The notes beneath the pieces were generated by a model. The model searched no databases. It was given only the letters and a program-made list of their open reading frames with translations, and was not told where the DNA came from. A DNA stretch of 64,000 bases from Spinacia oleracea. Lineage: Eukaryota > Streptophyta > Magnoliopsida > Caryophyllales > Amaranthaceae. Below are positions 1 to 12,484 of the stretch, in pieces; position 1 is the stretch's first letter, and every line of letters begins with the position of its first letter. Location: NCBI RefSeq assembly GCF_020520425.1, contig NC_079490.1:2046001-2110000 (forward strand). The letters run 5' to 3'. Both the position numbers and the translations under genes were made by a program.

Positions 1-3000
1 GGCTTTCAGCTTTGGTTTTGGATATTTTGTATGTTTTCGCCAACGGTCCTTCATCCGCACACCTAATAATAAAACCATTCGAGAAAGTTATACTTCGTAA
101 GAGATAGATTGTAACTAGAGAAACACAAATTCTTATTTACAAATGGTGTATAATAAATATTAACACTGGAGCAAATTTAACTGAAAATGCTTAAAAGTTA
201 CCCTTATCTATGTAAAAGTTATCTATTTTTTAATGATAAAAATAGTTTATTCAAAATTATTAATAATGTATAAAATTAATCATATAACCCTTTAAAATAT
301 TAATCTGTCAACTTTTTTAAATAATACAAAAGTTTAAAACATGCTAAAAGTTTCAAAAAATTAGGTAAAAGTTATATTATCATCGTGTACAGTTATTGTA
401 CTAAAGAATGCATCGGATTTTCGGAGATTTAATTAAGGATCAACACTTACTTATCAGAAACTGGAAGAGTAGGATAGAGATCGTGTAACATTTTGACAAT
501 CTCTGAGTGATGTACCACGCTTTCGACTAAACAATACCTCCCGTTAGCCGAAGGAAGTTCAAATGCACGAATGTGAGCTTCCGCAACATTTTGGATGTGC
601 ACCCACGGTAGTGCGACGTTTGGATATGTTTGTTCCCCTAACAATTAAACATTGTCGCACATCAAAGACAAAATCAGATAATAGGGGTGGGGGATTGGAA
701 CCTGAGACTTATCATACACAGACTTATCATACACAGACCATCCGTCTTAACCACTATGCCAAGACCTCATTAGTACAGATTCAGATAATTGCATCATGAA
801 GATATAATTAATACGAGTACGAACCATTGATCAAGGTGAAAATAAGAGATACGGTTTCGTTGAGCTTCAGCGGCAGCATAGGACCAATTACCATGCCTGG
901 GTTCATTGAGACTAGGTCAAGACCATGCTCTTTGGCAAACTTCCATGCAGCCTCTTCAGCCAAAGTTTTGGATGTTAGATACCACATCTGCAAATCAAAT
1001 TAAAGTTCAAGAAGTTAATTTTATCAAAATATACCAACACCTTTTGTAGCTCATTCACACACAAAACAAAACCCGGATGTACAAGGATAAATTGGAAAAA
1101 AAAAGAAAAAACTTCGTAGATAACTTAATTTTCTAGCTCTCTCTAGAAACTGCCCAATTAGAGTTGTGCATGGGCCAAGCCTACACGCGGGCTGCGTGAG
1201 CTCGGTACGAAATTGGTCAGACACAGCATTGTAAACCCAACACGACACGAGAGGCATGGCGATGAGTCATGGGCCGTGCATGGATATCATTTTAGAAATT
1301 TTACACGGGCCCAATACGAGCAGGACGGACCAGCCCACACGCCGGCACACTTATTTTTTTAATCTATTAACAAAAAATCTTAAAATTAGTAACTAACCAT
1401 GCTAGCACGGCACGGTCCGGTCCGGCCCGATACAGCACGTGAGACGGGTCGTGTATGAGACTCATGACTCATCTATGGAAGAGAGGCACGACTGCACGAG
1501 CCTAACACAACACGACACGGCACGACTCGACGTCACTTTCTCTCGGGTCGTTCTAGGCACGGCCTGTTAGGAGTCCTAACTTAGGACACTAGGCATGCGA
1601 GGCCCATCACGTGGGCGTACACGGCCCAACACGTGCCCAACTCTATGCCTACTTCTATAGTTCTATCGCTTTATTGCAATTGTTATTTGTTCCCTCAACT
1701 CTTACCTTGTTACCCACAAACTACTAGGCTAGCTACACCAAAATTAGCTTGATAACATTGGTTTTGAAAAGGATTCAACACGTACCATGTTAGGGTAATA
1801 GTTGCAAAACTCTGGTTTAGAAAACCAAGTTTCATCAACCAAAACATCTGGTGCTAGAGTTATACCAGTGAATAGAACTGCTGCCATTGAAGATGTGAGA
1901 ACTACTCTTCTTACAGTATCAGCTCTTTTACAGGCATTCAGAACATTCAGTGTTCCCTTTACTGCTGGATCAATTACTTCAACCTACATAAATAATTATA
2001 TTACCGAACAATCAATTTTTAATGAATAATCAACATGGATTGAGATTGTAAAATGCAACTAAAGATGCATATAGTTTGAAAATGAACTATAATTTGATCA
2101 AACACAACTGCATTGATACACTAATATATTTGACGCTACGTTCACTGCTAACAGCTACTTAAAACGCTACCACCATGTTACCCCTTACTGCTAACAACTA
2201 CCTAGTTAAAACACTACTTTTACTGCTAAAAGCTACCTAAAAAACGCTACCCCTTAAAAACTATCCAAACACTACTTGTTACTGCTAAGTGCTAACTACC
2301 TAAAAACGCTACTTTTACTGCAATCGGCTACCTAAAATGTTACCCCTTACCTTAAACACTGTCGTGAACGAATTATTTTTATTGAGGCATATGACTCTTG
2401 CCATTTGGTGACCTTTTCTATATTAATTTGCTATTGGTGATCCTTATCAATTATTATATTAGTATTATTACTCCGTGTATGGCTTTGCTACGTAAGACAA
2501 TTAACAACTTCTAATATTGTATACATATAATTTATCTTTATGAATACAATATTGGATGTTTGTTGGTGCATGAGAAAAAGAGACGATTTTAAAGCAATCA
2601 TGATTTAAAATTAGATAAATGAATATGGAATTTTCTTTTTTAATACAAAAGCAATTCTTGTGGTCCAATGAATTATTGAGTCTAATTTGGTGAGATCAAG
2701 CATGATTTAAATTTTAACAGCTTATCATTTTTAACTTGGACCACTTACCCTTCAACTTTGTACTAGTTGAAGTCTATGGTTACCTAATTGTATTTCCTTT
2801 GCAATGAACGGTTTCTACTTTAACGTCCATCTACTAAAGGTGGGTAGCTTTAACAAGCGGGAATGATTCAACTCTGATGAACAGTTTACTGGTAACTGGT
2901 AAGTAAGAGGTACAAATCTGTGACTAGACAACTTAACACAATCGAAGGGCGCGCAGAGCCAGAGGTTGTTGTGGCCCAGCCCGGCCCGGACACGAAGTCG

Positions 3001-3935
3001 TGGTTGAAATTGACAGGAGAAAATAGAGAAAGAGATGAAACCTGGGGATCTTTGACGTCGAAATTGACAGGAGAAGCAGTATGAAAGACACCGTGACACC
3101 CAGAAATAGCCGAATCAAAAGAGCCTTCCTCCAACAAATCCGCTTTAAAGAGATGAAGCCTCTCCTTTGCTCCCTCTAATCTCTTCAAATGCTCCACTTT
3201 TTCTGGATCATCTGCATCAACAAGTATACACTTCTAAGTCTTAGACTTTTAGTGGGGACTCAAACTCGTGAACTCGATCAAAAGTCAATAAGGAATAAGC
3301 AAAAGAAGAAGGTGAAGAGAACATAGCCTTAAATGATACTCAAACTGTTTGAGTATCATTTAAGGCTATGTTCTCTTCACCTTCTTCTTTTGCTTATTCC
3401 TTATTTTTCTTAAAACCAGACCAAGTAAGAAAATTTCAGATCAGCACATAAAGGGACAAAGACACTCGTAGAAAAAATTTCACACTCGTAGAAAAATTCA
3501 AACTAAACCAGACAAATTCAGATCAGACCAGATCAGATCAGAAACAGGAAAAATCAGACCAGCCCAGGTGAAGAATAGAGCAAAGTACTAGTCTTTAGTA
3601 GGGGACTCAAACTCGTGAACTCGAAAGTCACATGTTCGAGCTTCCAACTCTATGCAGCATGCATATACATAATACATCAGCTTGTGTTCTGCAACTGATA
3701 AAAATCAATACTAGTAATGATCTAGACAAACCTAAAAAACTCATCATAATCAAAATCAGGCAAAGAGAACAATAGTATAGCTAAAACAGAATGGAAGAGT
3801 GCACATACTTAGGTCTCGAACAGTGGCATGGACAGTGTAACCTTGTTGCAGCAAGAGTTTAACGAGCCATGAAGCTATGTACCCAGATGCTCCTGTTACA
3901 CACACCACCTTCTCTTTCCCTGAAATGTTCATCAT
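1..3935 (-). CDS. CCR/phenylacetaldehyde reductase-like SDR, copy 1 (3' end cut by window)
   Basis: NADPH-dependent reductase of the SDR108E group (cinnamoyl-CoA, dihydroflavonol and phenylacetaldehyde reductases), expected in the cytosol acting on an aromatic aldehyde or acyl-CoA; the true substrate cannot be read here. Exons on the minus strand: 3935-3809, 3211-3042, 1983-1786, 987-825, 637-451 and 62 to the left edge, all with GT-AG borders and the same phases as the four neighbouring copies. Visible motifs are the N-terminal nucleotide loop [10 protein letters not shown], the ATVRD strand end that favours NADP, the catalytic Ser in [10 protein letters not shown], and the Tyr/Lys pair in WYLTSK. 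The start is the first of two adjacent ATGs before NISGKEK. The last exon opens with a Cys-Ala-Asp motif equivalent to the other copies. This is the most divergent copy. Introns hold a SINE, a GGGCC-rich repeat and a perfect palindrome. The C-terminal ~30 residues lie outside the window. Confidence 0.9.
683..780 (-). repeat. tRNA-derived SINE with 9-bp target duplication
   Basis: On the minus strand there is an A-box-like TTGGCATAGTGGTTAAGAC followed by a B-box-like CAGGTTCCAATCCCC, the internal pol III promoter layout of tRNA-derived SINEs. The body is flanked by TCAGATAAT at 674-682 and 781-789. A 15-bp internal unit (ACTTATCATACACAG) is tandemly doubled. It lies in intron 4 of SDR copy 1. 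Confidence 0.65.
1157..1648. repeat. GGGCC/CACGGC-rich element with inverted ends
   Basis: About 490 bp dense in GGCACGG, CCCGGC and GACACG words. The ends are inverted copies: AGAGTTGTGCATGGGCC on the left against GGCCC..GTGCCCAACTCT on the right. It sits in intron 3 of SDR copy 1. No coding potential is visible. It resembles the other GGGCC-rich MITEs in the window in composition but not in end sequence. Confidence 0.45.
2125..2360. repeat. GCTAC-rich degenerate repeat
   Basis: Many near copies of ACGCTACC, CTGCTAAC and AGCTACCTAAAA in tandem, in intron 2 of SDR copy 1. The same vocabulary builds the right half of the element at 38889-39295, so this is probably a partial copy of that MITE family. 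Confidence 0.45.
3287..3405. repeat. 119-bp perfect palindrome
   Basis: Two 59-nt arms are exact reverse complements around a single central T at 3346; the centre reads ACTCAAAC-T-GTTTGAGT. It lies in intron 1 of SDR copy 1. The arms match nothing else I noticed in the window. It could be a real fold-back duplication or an assembly or template-switch artefact. Confidence 0.85.
3592..3640 (-). repeat. SINE-like fragment, also present at 3240-3285
   Basis: On the minus strand it reads a B-box-like GTTCACGAGTTTGAGTCCCC. The same ~45-bp word (TTTAGT.GGGGACTCAAACTCGTGAACTCGA, shown here in two parts) appears at about 3248-3278, on the left side of the palindrome. Both are short and lack a convincing A box, so they are probably tRNA-derived scraps. 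Confidence 0.35.
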
Positions 3936-4214
3936 CTTTTATGCTTCTTCTTCTCAAATGACTACCCTCATCATCTGCTCAACGTTTTATTGAGTAAAAT
4001 GATGGGCTTGCGCCGCAGTTTTTATTGACTTTCAGTAATGTGAACATCAGTGGTTAAGTATACATATTTGCCTCTTATGTTGCTTGTAAGAAAAAAACAG
4101 TAGAAAATAGGAAAACTGAATCATATATTTCCATGTTATGAATAAGTTATTATAAGTCGACGTCATTTAAGTCAAACAGAACTGTACAAATTTCAACAGA
4201 AGGAAAAAAAAAAC

Positions 4215-7200
4215 TTATACGAATTTCCTCTGCTTCAGGCTTTCCACAGTTTCTTTAAGGCTTACTTCGAAGGGAATGTACTCGATGCCTAAGCTTTTTT
4301 TAACCTTAGAGTTCGAAACTTGATAGATTGTTTTTGGTAGAGGCCCAACGTCCACACATCTGAAAATTAGTTATGGGAACCCGGATCAAAGACAGGCTTC
4401 GAAAATTAGAAATACAAAGCAAAAAATGTACGAGTACAAAAGTATGGTTGTGGGTCGGGCCAGGTTGGGCTTCATGTTGAGCCCATGTGTATTGGGTCTG
4501 AACAAACCCGGCCCATGCCAAGCCCACTTGTGACGTGTCGGGCCGGCCGTGCTGAAAATTTCAGCAATGTAGCCCAAACACGACCCAAGCCCTCGTGCCT
4601 TTGTGCTTTAGCCTAATTTCAGTTAATTTAACATGCTTTGTCGTGTTGGGTCGTGTCCAGCTTTTTTCAAAAAAAATGCAACCCGGCCCAGCCTACGACT
4701 TCAAGCTTGTGTTGGGCCATATTCTTCCTTGCACGTGTTGGGTAGTGTTTTTTTTCGTGCCGTGCCTCTGGCCCGGCCGACCCAGTGTCATCTTTACGAG
4801 TACATAAACAAGAGTATCCTTAAAAAACTTCAACAAAACTCACTTATCAGGGAGCTTCAGAGAGGGGTAAAGCTCATGCAATATCTTCTTAACCTCTGAA
4901 AAATGTAACACCCTTTCGCTTAAAATATATCGTCCCGTAGCTGAAGGTATCTCAAATGCACGTATATGAGCTTCCACGACATCTTTAACATGTACCCATG
5001 GACAAACTAAGTCTGGATAAGATTCGGACCCTGTTAAATAGTTAAAAAGTCATGCATTATTACATATTAAGACAAGATGAAGGATTATGTACGACATTTA
5101 CCTAAGCTAACACACCGTTAATCAAGTTCAAGATTGAAGCTACACTATCATTAATAGTTGGCTGCAACACAGGGCCTATGACCATGGAAGGGTTGATCGA
5201 AACCATGTCAATATCATTCTCTTTGACAAATTTCCAGGCAGCTTCCTCGGCTAATACTTTTGAGAGCACGTAATACATCTGTCCAAAAATAGCATATTAA
5301 ATACTAGCATTATACGGAGTAGTATGTTAACTAGAATCATGGACTTCATCGGGTCCTAGCAAACACTTTTGTTACATACAGATGGATTCAGACACGAGTA
5401 ATACTAATTCGTGTCATATATTTAGTTTAAATTACACTATGGGGACTGGGGAGCGAGGTGTAGCCGTGTAGGGTCAGATTAGAGGCCTACTGGGAGAAGA
5501 AGACTGTTTGGCTACACTCTACAGAAGCTAATGCTGATGAATCAAGTCATATTACTAGTCTGAATCACACAATTATGGATTTATAGAGCCAAAATGGATG
5601 ATTTCCAGACCGAACAAATAATATTCTCAAGACAAACGCGTAATAATTCTACACAAGCAAAAAAAAACTTATCTCCAAGTAAATATGCACATATAATCAG
5701 GAGATAAACATACCATATCAGAACCCTTGCATAATTCAGGATCAGAAAACCAAGTTTCGTCAACCACCACATCAGGAGCTAGGGTTCGACTAGTAAACAT
5801 GCTTGTAGCAGTAGAAGAAGTCAAAATCACCCGTCTTACGGTTGGAAACTTCTTACAAGAGGCAAGAACACTGAGTGTTCCGTTGACAGCAGGATCAAGT
5901 ACATCAGCCTGTATCATAAGTGCAACATTTTACTTACAGTAAGATGATTAGAATTTAGCAACTTGTTATAATAATATAATTGTGACATTACGAGTTCAAA
6001 GTACGTGACTTTCAATTTTGAACAGGGAGATACAAGACACTCCCTCTGTTCTTATTTACATGACACAATATTAAGGACAAAAATGCCTCTTAACAACAAC
6101 AACCAACCATCACTTTCACCTCTTTAAAAGTGAGGGCAAAGATGACAAATCACCATATAAAGCTTTCCCATAATAGAATTGTGTCGACTAAAAAGGAATT
6201 TCCCTAAAAGGAAATTGTGTCATGTAAATAAGAACGGAAGAAGTATGTGATTGAAATATGAAAGGGCTTGAAATTCGGAGAGTTCAACTGAATGAGCAGA
6301 TGACATTTTTCAGCTAGAGTGAGTCCTCCAACAGAAGGTGCAATCGAAACTTAAAGGTGACAACTTTTATGGAATATCGCAAATGAGTACACGTGACTAA
6401 GGCTCCGTTTGGTAAGGCGTAAAACGTTTTCATTGTAAAATGATTTTCATGGAAAACTTTTTTCAAGGGAAAACACAATTTCAAACTAGTTTTCTTTTGT
6501 TTGGTACCTTAAAGGAAAATGAGAGAAGATGGTGAAGATTGAGGGGAAGAAAGGAGAGGGAAGTAAGGAGGAAAGAAGGAAAAGTGGTTTCCCTCCCTTT
6601 CAAATGGAAAAGGGTTTTCCACCTTTGAGGGAGTCATGGAAAATTGTTTATCATCCCTTACCCAACCAAACAACGTAAAATGATTGAAAAGGGGAAAATC
6701 GTTTTCCATGAAAACGTTTTACGCCCTACCAAACGGAGCCTAATAACTACTACAAAGTACACACTGTAACTCTGTAAATAGTAATTACCAAAAGGCAGAT
6801 ACAATAACAAAAATATTGAAGCCTTAATCCCAATGACAGGGTGGGCTCGGCTACAAAAGACAGATGAGGAGGAGTAAAATAAGACCTGAGGATCTTTGGG
6901 CTTGAAAACAACTGGGGAGGCAGTGTGGAAAACACCTTCACATCCAGCAATGGCTGAATCAAATGAGCCCTCTTCCATTAGATTTGCTTTGAATAAGTGT
7001 AATCTTTCCTTTGCTCCCTCCATTCCCAGTAAATGCTCTGTTTTCTTTGGATCATCTGCAGCAATTAGAAGCCAAAACTTTCAATACATATAGTAGTAAT
7101 ATTGTTCAAGACCCTGTCTTTTTCCCTTCCCGGGGATCAAGGGGAAAAAGTTTTTTTTTAAATACTACCTCCGTTCCACGAAGCTCGTTAAATTACAAGA

Positions 7201-7525
7201 AATTAAAATGAACGTAATCTTATATATACTCATAACCAAACATAATGGACATCTTATTTAGCAAAAAGACAACACCTAATAGTCTTAAATTCTTGCTCAG
7301 TAATCAGATAACCACTTATCACCTCGAGTACATGATTCGAAATAATATAATTGCTCATTACTAATAACAGAAAGAGAGTAAAAAAGAGGACATACTTGGG
7401 TCACGAACAGTAGCGTTTACGGTATAACCACGTTCAAGCAAGAATTTGACAAGCCATGAAGCTATGTAACCAGATGCTCCTGTTACACACACCTTCTTCC
7501 CTCTTCCTTTTGCAGTTTCATCCAT
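4215..7525 (-). CDS. CCR/phenylacetaldehyde reductase-like SDR, copy 2
   Basis: Complete six-exon gene: 7525-7396, 7055-6886, 5908-5714, 5278-5116, 5030-4844 and 4359-4215, summing to 990 nt (329 aa plus TAA). All borders are GT-AG with the shared phase pattern. The start is the ATG opening [11 protein letters not shown], and the N terminus is a few residues longer than in copies 3-5. Motifs: [10 protein letters not shown] nucleotide loop, [22 protein letters not shown], catalytic Ser in [11 protein letters not shown], Tyr/Lys in YYVLSK, and a C-terminal [14 protein letters not shown]. Ser-Thr-Ala-Thr after the catalytic Ser differs from the usual S-M/I-A-A, and Val-Phe-Lys replaces the Phe-Tyr seen near the active site of other copies, so substrate preference may differ. 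Intron 2 holds a Stowaway and a Tourist MITE; intron 5 holds an AAAGATGG-type MITE. Family assignment is firm, substrate unknown. Confidence 0.93.
4438..4794. mobile_element. AAAGATGG-family MITE, copy A
   Basis: A 357-bp GGGCC-rich non-autonomous element in intron 5 of SDR copy 2. It is flanked by an exact 9-bp duplication TACGAGTAC (4429-4437 and 4795-4803). The core contains the family word CTAATTTCAGTTAATTTAAC then GCTTTGTCGTG. The right end ..GTCATCTT is the inverted partner of the left AAGTATGGTTG. An 8-9-bp duplication suits a hAT or Mutator type transposase. Confidence 0.7.
6040..6243. mobile_element. Stowaway-type MITE
   Basis: The ends are CTCCCTCTGTTCTTATTTAC and its near-inverse GTAAATAAGAACGGAAGAAG, about 30 bp of terminal inverted repeat, followed by TA on the right. 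This is typical of Tc1/mariner-mobilised Stowaway MITEs. It lies in intron 2 of SDR copy 2. Confidence 0.75.
6401..6740. mobile_element. Tourist-type (PIF/Harbinger) MITE
   Basis: A 340-bp element with ends GGCTCCGTTTGGTAAGGCGT and the inverse ACGCCCTACCAAACGGAGCC, flanked by TAA at 6398-6400 and 6741-6743. The inverted homology continues inward through AAAACGTTTTCAT. The interior is purine-rich. The 3-bp TAA duplication points to PIF/Harbinger mobilisation. Confidence 0.8.
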
Positions 7526-8144
7526 CTTTTCCTTAATTTTTGCTGCTCTTGTTTTACCTTTTGAAAGATATCTAAAGAGACAAAGAAAGAAAGAAAGAAA
7601 GAAAGAATACATATCCACAGGACCACAAGAGTTCAAATTATGACCCCATGCCTTTCATTTCCTGTAGGTCCATGTAAAATATGATGAATAAAGACATTTA
7701 ACAGTTTCAGGGGTAGCAGTCTTCTCGGTGCACCCATAATTCCAGAAAATGCTACAAAGTAGAAAGATACCAAGATGTTCACCACCATACACGTTTGGTT
7801 CACACAGGTATTCCTTCCACGGAATATTTTATACGTTTGGTTCACACGGGGTATTAACTTTCCATGGGAAAATTTATTTCATGGGAAGTTACTTACTACA
7901 CTTCTCCCATTTCATCCATCCAAGCTAGTAAAAAATGGATATCATTGACGATACCATTTTTAAGATAAAGAACCTCTGTTAAGTTTGAGTCAGTGTTTTA
8001 TTAAATTGAAAGACGAGTTTTGAGAACAATATCTGGAATTGGCACTAATCAATGCCCATACATATGCAAAATAACTCATACCAATATTACTCAAAATCTC
8101 TTATTCAAACCTAGTTATTGATTTTCAAATGTAACTCAAGTGAG
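7526..8144. other. spacer between SDR copies 2 and 3
   Basis: About 620 bp holding the promoter side of copy 2 and the 3' flank of copy 3. A short purine tract of GAAA repeats (GAAAGAAAGAAAGAAAGAA on the plus strand near 7588) precedes copy 2's start. The phrase ACGTTTGGTTCACAC occurs twice (7791 and 7833) with a diverged surround, a small local duplication. No gene seen. Confidence 0.6.
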
Positions 8145-11100
8145 TCAAATGCTAATAAATCCCTTCTCCTTCAGGCTTTCCACAGTCTCCTTGAGGCTCG
8201 TTTTAAGAGGAATATAGTCGATGCCCAAACTTTGAGTTTTCTCTTTAGAGACCTGGTAAACTGGTGCCAAAGGTTTGTCATCTACACACCTGAAATTTTT
8301 TTGGAGGTTCAGCAAGTTATCAATAAGGAATCTCGGAAGATATGACAGGGTACATAAACAGAAGGAAATACTGAAGATGAAACAACTTACTTTTCAGGGA
8401 GTGCGGCATTCGGGTAAAGCTCTTTTAACTCCTTCACAAGATCTGAATAATGGGCGACCCTTTCAACTAAACAGTACCTCCCTTTAGCAGAAGGGACCTC
8501 AAGTGCCAGGATATGTGCCATGGCAACATCTTTAACATTAACCCAACCGGGTGCCATGTTTTTAAAAGTTTCTGACCCTGCATAGATAGGAAAAAGAACA
8601 AAAGCATAGCAGTCAGCAAACCTGTTACTTAATTGCTGTGGTTTAAAGGTTCTGGCCTCACAAAAAACAATAACAATTTCTCGCATGATGCATACCAGTG
8701 AATAAGCTCCCTATTGCAGCTGCACTTGTGTTGAGTGTTGGCTGCAACAATGGTCCAATAACCATTGCTGGATTTATCGTAACCATATCAATACCCTTCT
8801 CTTTCACAAACTTCCATGCAGCTTCCTCGGCCAGAGTTTTAGAGAGCATATACCACATCTGCAGCAACTCATAAGATTAAAAATTGGGAGAGAATTTCCA
8901 CCTCTCGATAGTGGGAAGGTTGTAATTAGTTAATTACGCTGATTAGCTAATACAATCAATTACTTGCCTATAATACTCTGCATTTGCAGTTTCGTTAAGC
9001 CATAAAAACACCAAAAATACGATTAAGCTACCTGATTATTAGGAATTCCTAGTATGGACTTGTAGATATATGATGATATTTAAAACTTAGCACATTAAAC
9101 ATTTAAACAATATGAAGTATTAACTGTCCTAATGCTGAATGCAGCTTCAGTTCCGTATAGTCTATACATGGAAGACACATCAAGGGGCTGGCATTGGTTA
9201 ACTTATGTCTACCAGGATCACATATTTCTAGAAGTACCCCTGTTTGCTGGTCACTTATAGCAACAAAGAAAGCAAAGGACAAAAATTTGACTACAGGTCC
9301 AAGACAATTACGCACCTTTGTTTCCCTACAGAGATTTGGATCAGAAAACCAGGTTTCATCAACAACCACTTCCGGAGTTCGAGGTTTTCCATTGTATGCA
9401 ACTGCTGCAATTGAAGATGTCAGCACCACTCTTTTTATTGATGGGACTTTTGCACAGGCATTGAGAACATTAAGTGTTCCCTTCAAAGCAGGATCAAGCA
9501 ATTCAACCTGATATGAAGAAGTCAAGAAGGAAAGAATCAGCTATAAACCAAAGCCACAGAAACATCACTGCTTAACATCAAAAACATCTACTTAAAACTT
9601 GGTGCACTATTCTGCTAACATTGTTCCATTTCAACAAACTATATGGATGCCACTTGCCAGCTCCATCCCACCGGAAAAGTTATACAATAGTAATAGAAAT
9701 ACTACAAAAACAAGTTAGCGAACGATCACCACAAAACCGATGCGGCGATGCTGGCACCAGACTAGCAGGTTTATAAAAGGCAGCAACACTAATGGTAGTT
9801 GGTCTCATCTTGTAAATGCTACTTTCTGAGTATTTTATGAACCGCTCTCCTACAACAATGACAATTACAGAACCCCTCTCCTACAACAATGACAACTACA
9901 AATGAGAAGGCTTACAAAGAACTTGTCTACGTAGGAACACATGTACAGTCCATAGGCCACTAGTACAGTAAAGAATGAAAAACCCGTAACTTTTCCATGT
10001 TTAATGAGCATCATGAAAGAAAAGAAACAAAGAAATGAGCAAAGAAAAAGTTGAACCTCTGGGTCTTTAACATCATGGTAGAAGGGAGAAGCAGTGTGAA
10101 AAACACCTTCGCACCCCTCCACAGCAGCATCAAAAGATCCCTCCTCCAATAGGTTTGCAGTAAACAAGTGAAGCCGATCCTTAGCTCCATCTAGAGAACG
10201 CAAGTGCTCAACTTTCTTTGGATCATCTGCAATAAAAATGAAACTTCTCTATAAATTAGCTATCCAAATTAAGATTTATTTTATATATATAAATAAGGAC
10301 TGATACAAATTTCAAAGAGTTGGTGTACACATAGGACCGAGAGAAGATAGTTTCATATTTGGACATATCTCAACTAATTTGCAAAGCGTTGACATATTCC
10401 TTCAGAAAACCTGATTGATTCATTCCCCAATCTGTCAGCTTATAATCAGATACATTTTTTATGTAGGAAAAATAATTCTCAAGGACAAAACAGATCATTA
10501 GATACTTTCTATGGAAAACCTCGTCCCCACCCCCCCCCCCCCCCCCCCATCCCCAGCTCCTCCCATTGTTACCTTATTTTCACTCGCCCAAACGTCAATT
10601 CTCCCCCTAGCACCTCTCGTTGTTACCTAATTTTTAACTCACACTAATTCCAAGTGCTTGAAACAATTCATGGGCTATTAAGAGACTTAACACGAAGACA
10701 AAGTTTTAACATGCATGTAACAAATGAGAATGACAAAGACAAATATAGAGCACATTGACCCAGACTACTTCAGTGTAGGACTTAGTTAATGGCTACCAGC
10801 CTACCACTTCTTTTCTTGTCAAATAAAAAAAATTGATGCCTTAATGGCTACCACTACAAAGGTATTCACTCCCAGTTACCCACGAAACATACTCTTTACA
10901 TTATGCTTACAGAAATTTCCATTTACAGTTCCTGCACATAGACTCCAGAGCATTTACATACTACTTCTCACTTAACACTCACAATTCCACAAATCCTATT
11001 TAATCACAAGTCTACATTTGTTCTCTACTTCTCTGTCCACTTAGGGGTAGTTTTATCTGGATTGAATTTTTGAAAGATACTAGGAACACCTTTACTGAAT

Positions 11101-12484
11101 AGGGGTAATATGGAGGCAAAAAGGGAGAAGTGGCTTTCAGAGGAGGGCTAATACTTTCGGTGGGAGGGTAGAACAATGGTGGTGACAACAAATACAGGGG
11201 TTGATAGAGGGAATGGAAATCAAAACGGTTGTGGATTGTGGAAAGACTTTGAGCTGAACCCATTAAGGGCAAAATGAATAAGCAAACACAGACAAAAGAG
11301 AAGGAAGAGAAAAATTCCCTTTCCCTTTTCCTTCCACTTTCCCATTGCTCTCTATAAAGACCACAATAAGTATCAAGGGGAATGATTCGGGTCAATTACA
11401 ATTATAAACCATTTTACAAGCTGCATAAGACACAAATCGATTGAATTGGGTTAAATTCGAGCTAATCAGATTAAAGCTGATCAAGTTTTGAGGTTTTTCT
11501 CATAAGTTCGGTTCAGTTGACGAGTTGGATCTAAGAATTACATATTACATTAACTATAAGCCAAACCAATCGGGTACTATTGAATCCTTGGCATAAGACT
11601 ACATACATGATACATCTCAGCCTCTACCTTAACCTCATCAGCAGTCAACGGCATCCTCAATTCTTCTTCATCTATCCTAAGTAAACCTTATACTAGCACC
11701 CACTACCAAAAATTAGTTGACAAACACAATCACAAATGCATTGAAAGAAATTAAGATTATTCACAAATTTCAACAAAAATAATCATAAGACATACACCTT
11801 ATCCCAAATTACGGGGCAAAATTACCAAAAATAGGACATTTTAATCACAAATTTCAACAAAAAATAGGCATGAGACACACACCTTATCCCAAAATCCAAA
11901 CTATGGGATAGAATTAGGACAATTAGGACATTTTAATCACAAATGTCAACCACAAAATAAACATCAGACACACACATCATTATCATCAGACACACACCTT
12001 ATTCTAAATTATGAGTCGAATTACGAGTTTACGACAACTAGGACATTTTAATCACAATTGCTTAATCCAGCAAAAGAAAAAACATCACACAAAATCATCA
12101 TCAGAAAGCCCCGAATTCAAAAAGAATATCTCTATTATATCATCGATTATGATCACACAAAAAAACAGACCATAATTCAACAAAACAAAACAAAACAGCA
12201 TACATTCATACACAATAATCATCGGAAAACCCTAGAAATTTGAACAGAACAACTCAGTTACATCATCGATTATGATTAAGAAACAAAATGACCAAAATTC
12301 AGCAATGAACAAGTAAACAAAATTGAAATTCTGATGAAAACAAAAAAGGAGGAGAGAGAAACAAACTGAGATCACGAACGGTGGCATTGACGGTGTAACC
12401 GCGCTGAAGAAGGAGATTGACTAGCCATGAAGCGATGTAACCGGAAGCTCCGGTGACACACACCGTCTTCCTTGCTCCGGACAT
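8145..12484 (-). CDS. CCR/phenylacetaldehyde reductase-like SDR, copy 3
   Basis: Complete six-exon gene: 12484-12367, 10226-10057, 9507-9316, 8858-8696, 8577-8391 and 8289-8145, summing to 975 nt (324 aa plus TGA). The start is the ATG of MSGARKTV; the in-frame codon five places upstream is GTG, not ATG. Residues: nucleotide loop [10 protein letters not shown] at 11-20, VRD near 36-38, catalytic Ser in [10 protein letters not shown] about 128, Tyr163 and Lys167 in WYMLSK. These spacings equal those of dihydroflavonol reductase. The stretch [14 protein letters not shown] and the end [12 protein letters not shown] match phenylacetaldehyde reductases that I recall from tomato. No KNWYCYGK signature of genuine lignin CCRs is present. 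This is a recent duplicate of copy 5, with shared exon and intron 1 sequence. Likely cytosolic aldehyde reductase; substrate inferred only. Confidence 0.94.
10530..10548 (+). repeat. poly(C) tract
   Basis: A run of 19 C residues in intron 1 of SDR copy 3, preceded by TCGTCCCCA. Runs of this length are unstable and prone to sequencing error. Confidence 0.9.

Noticed and set aside
660-790. Possible functional tRNA gene
   Set aside because: A and B boxes are present, but there is no acceptor stem pairing, an internal 15-bp duplication interrupts it, and target duplications mark it as a SINE.
7166-7210. Stowaway-like left end CTACCTCCGTTCCACG
   Set aside because: No inverted right end found within several hundred bases; left as a possible scrap and not listed.
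8145-12484. Calling the array genes lignin cinnamoyl-CoA reductases
   Set aside because: The KNWYCYGK-type signature of genuine CCRs is absent; WYxLSK and the [11 protein letters not shown] stretch fit the CCR-like/phenylacetaldehyde reductase group.
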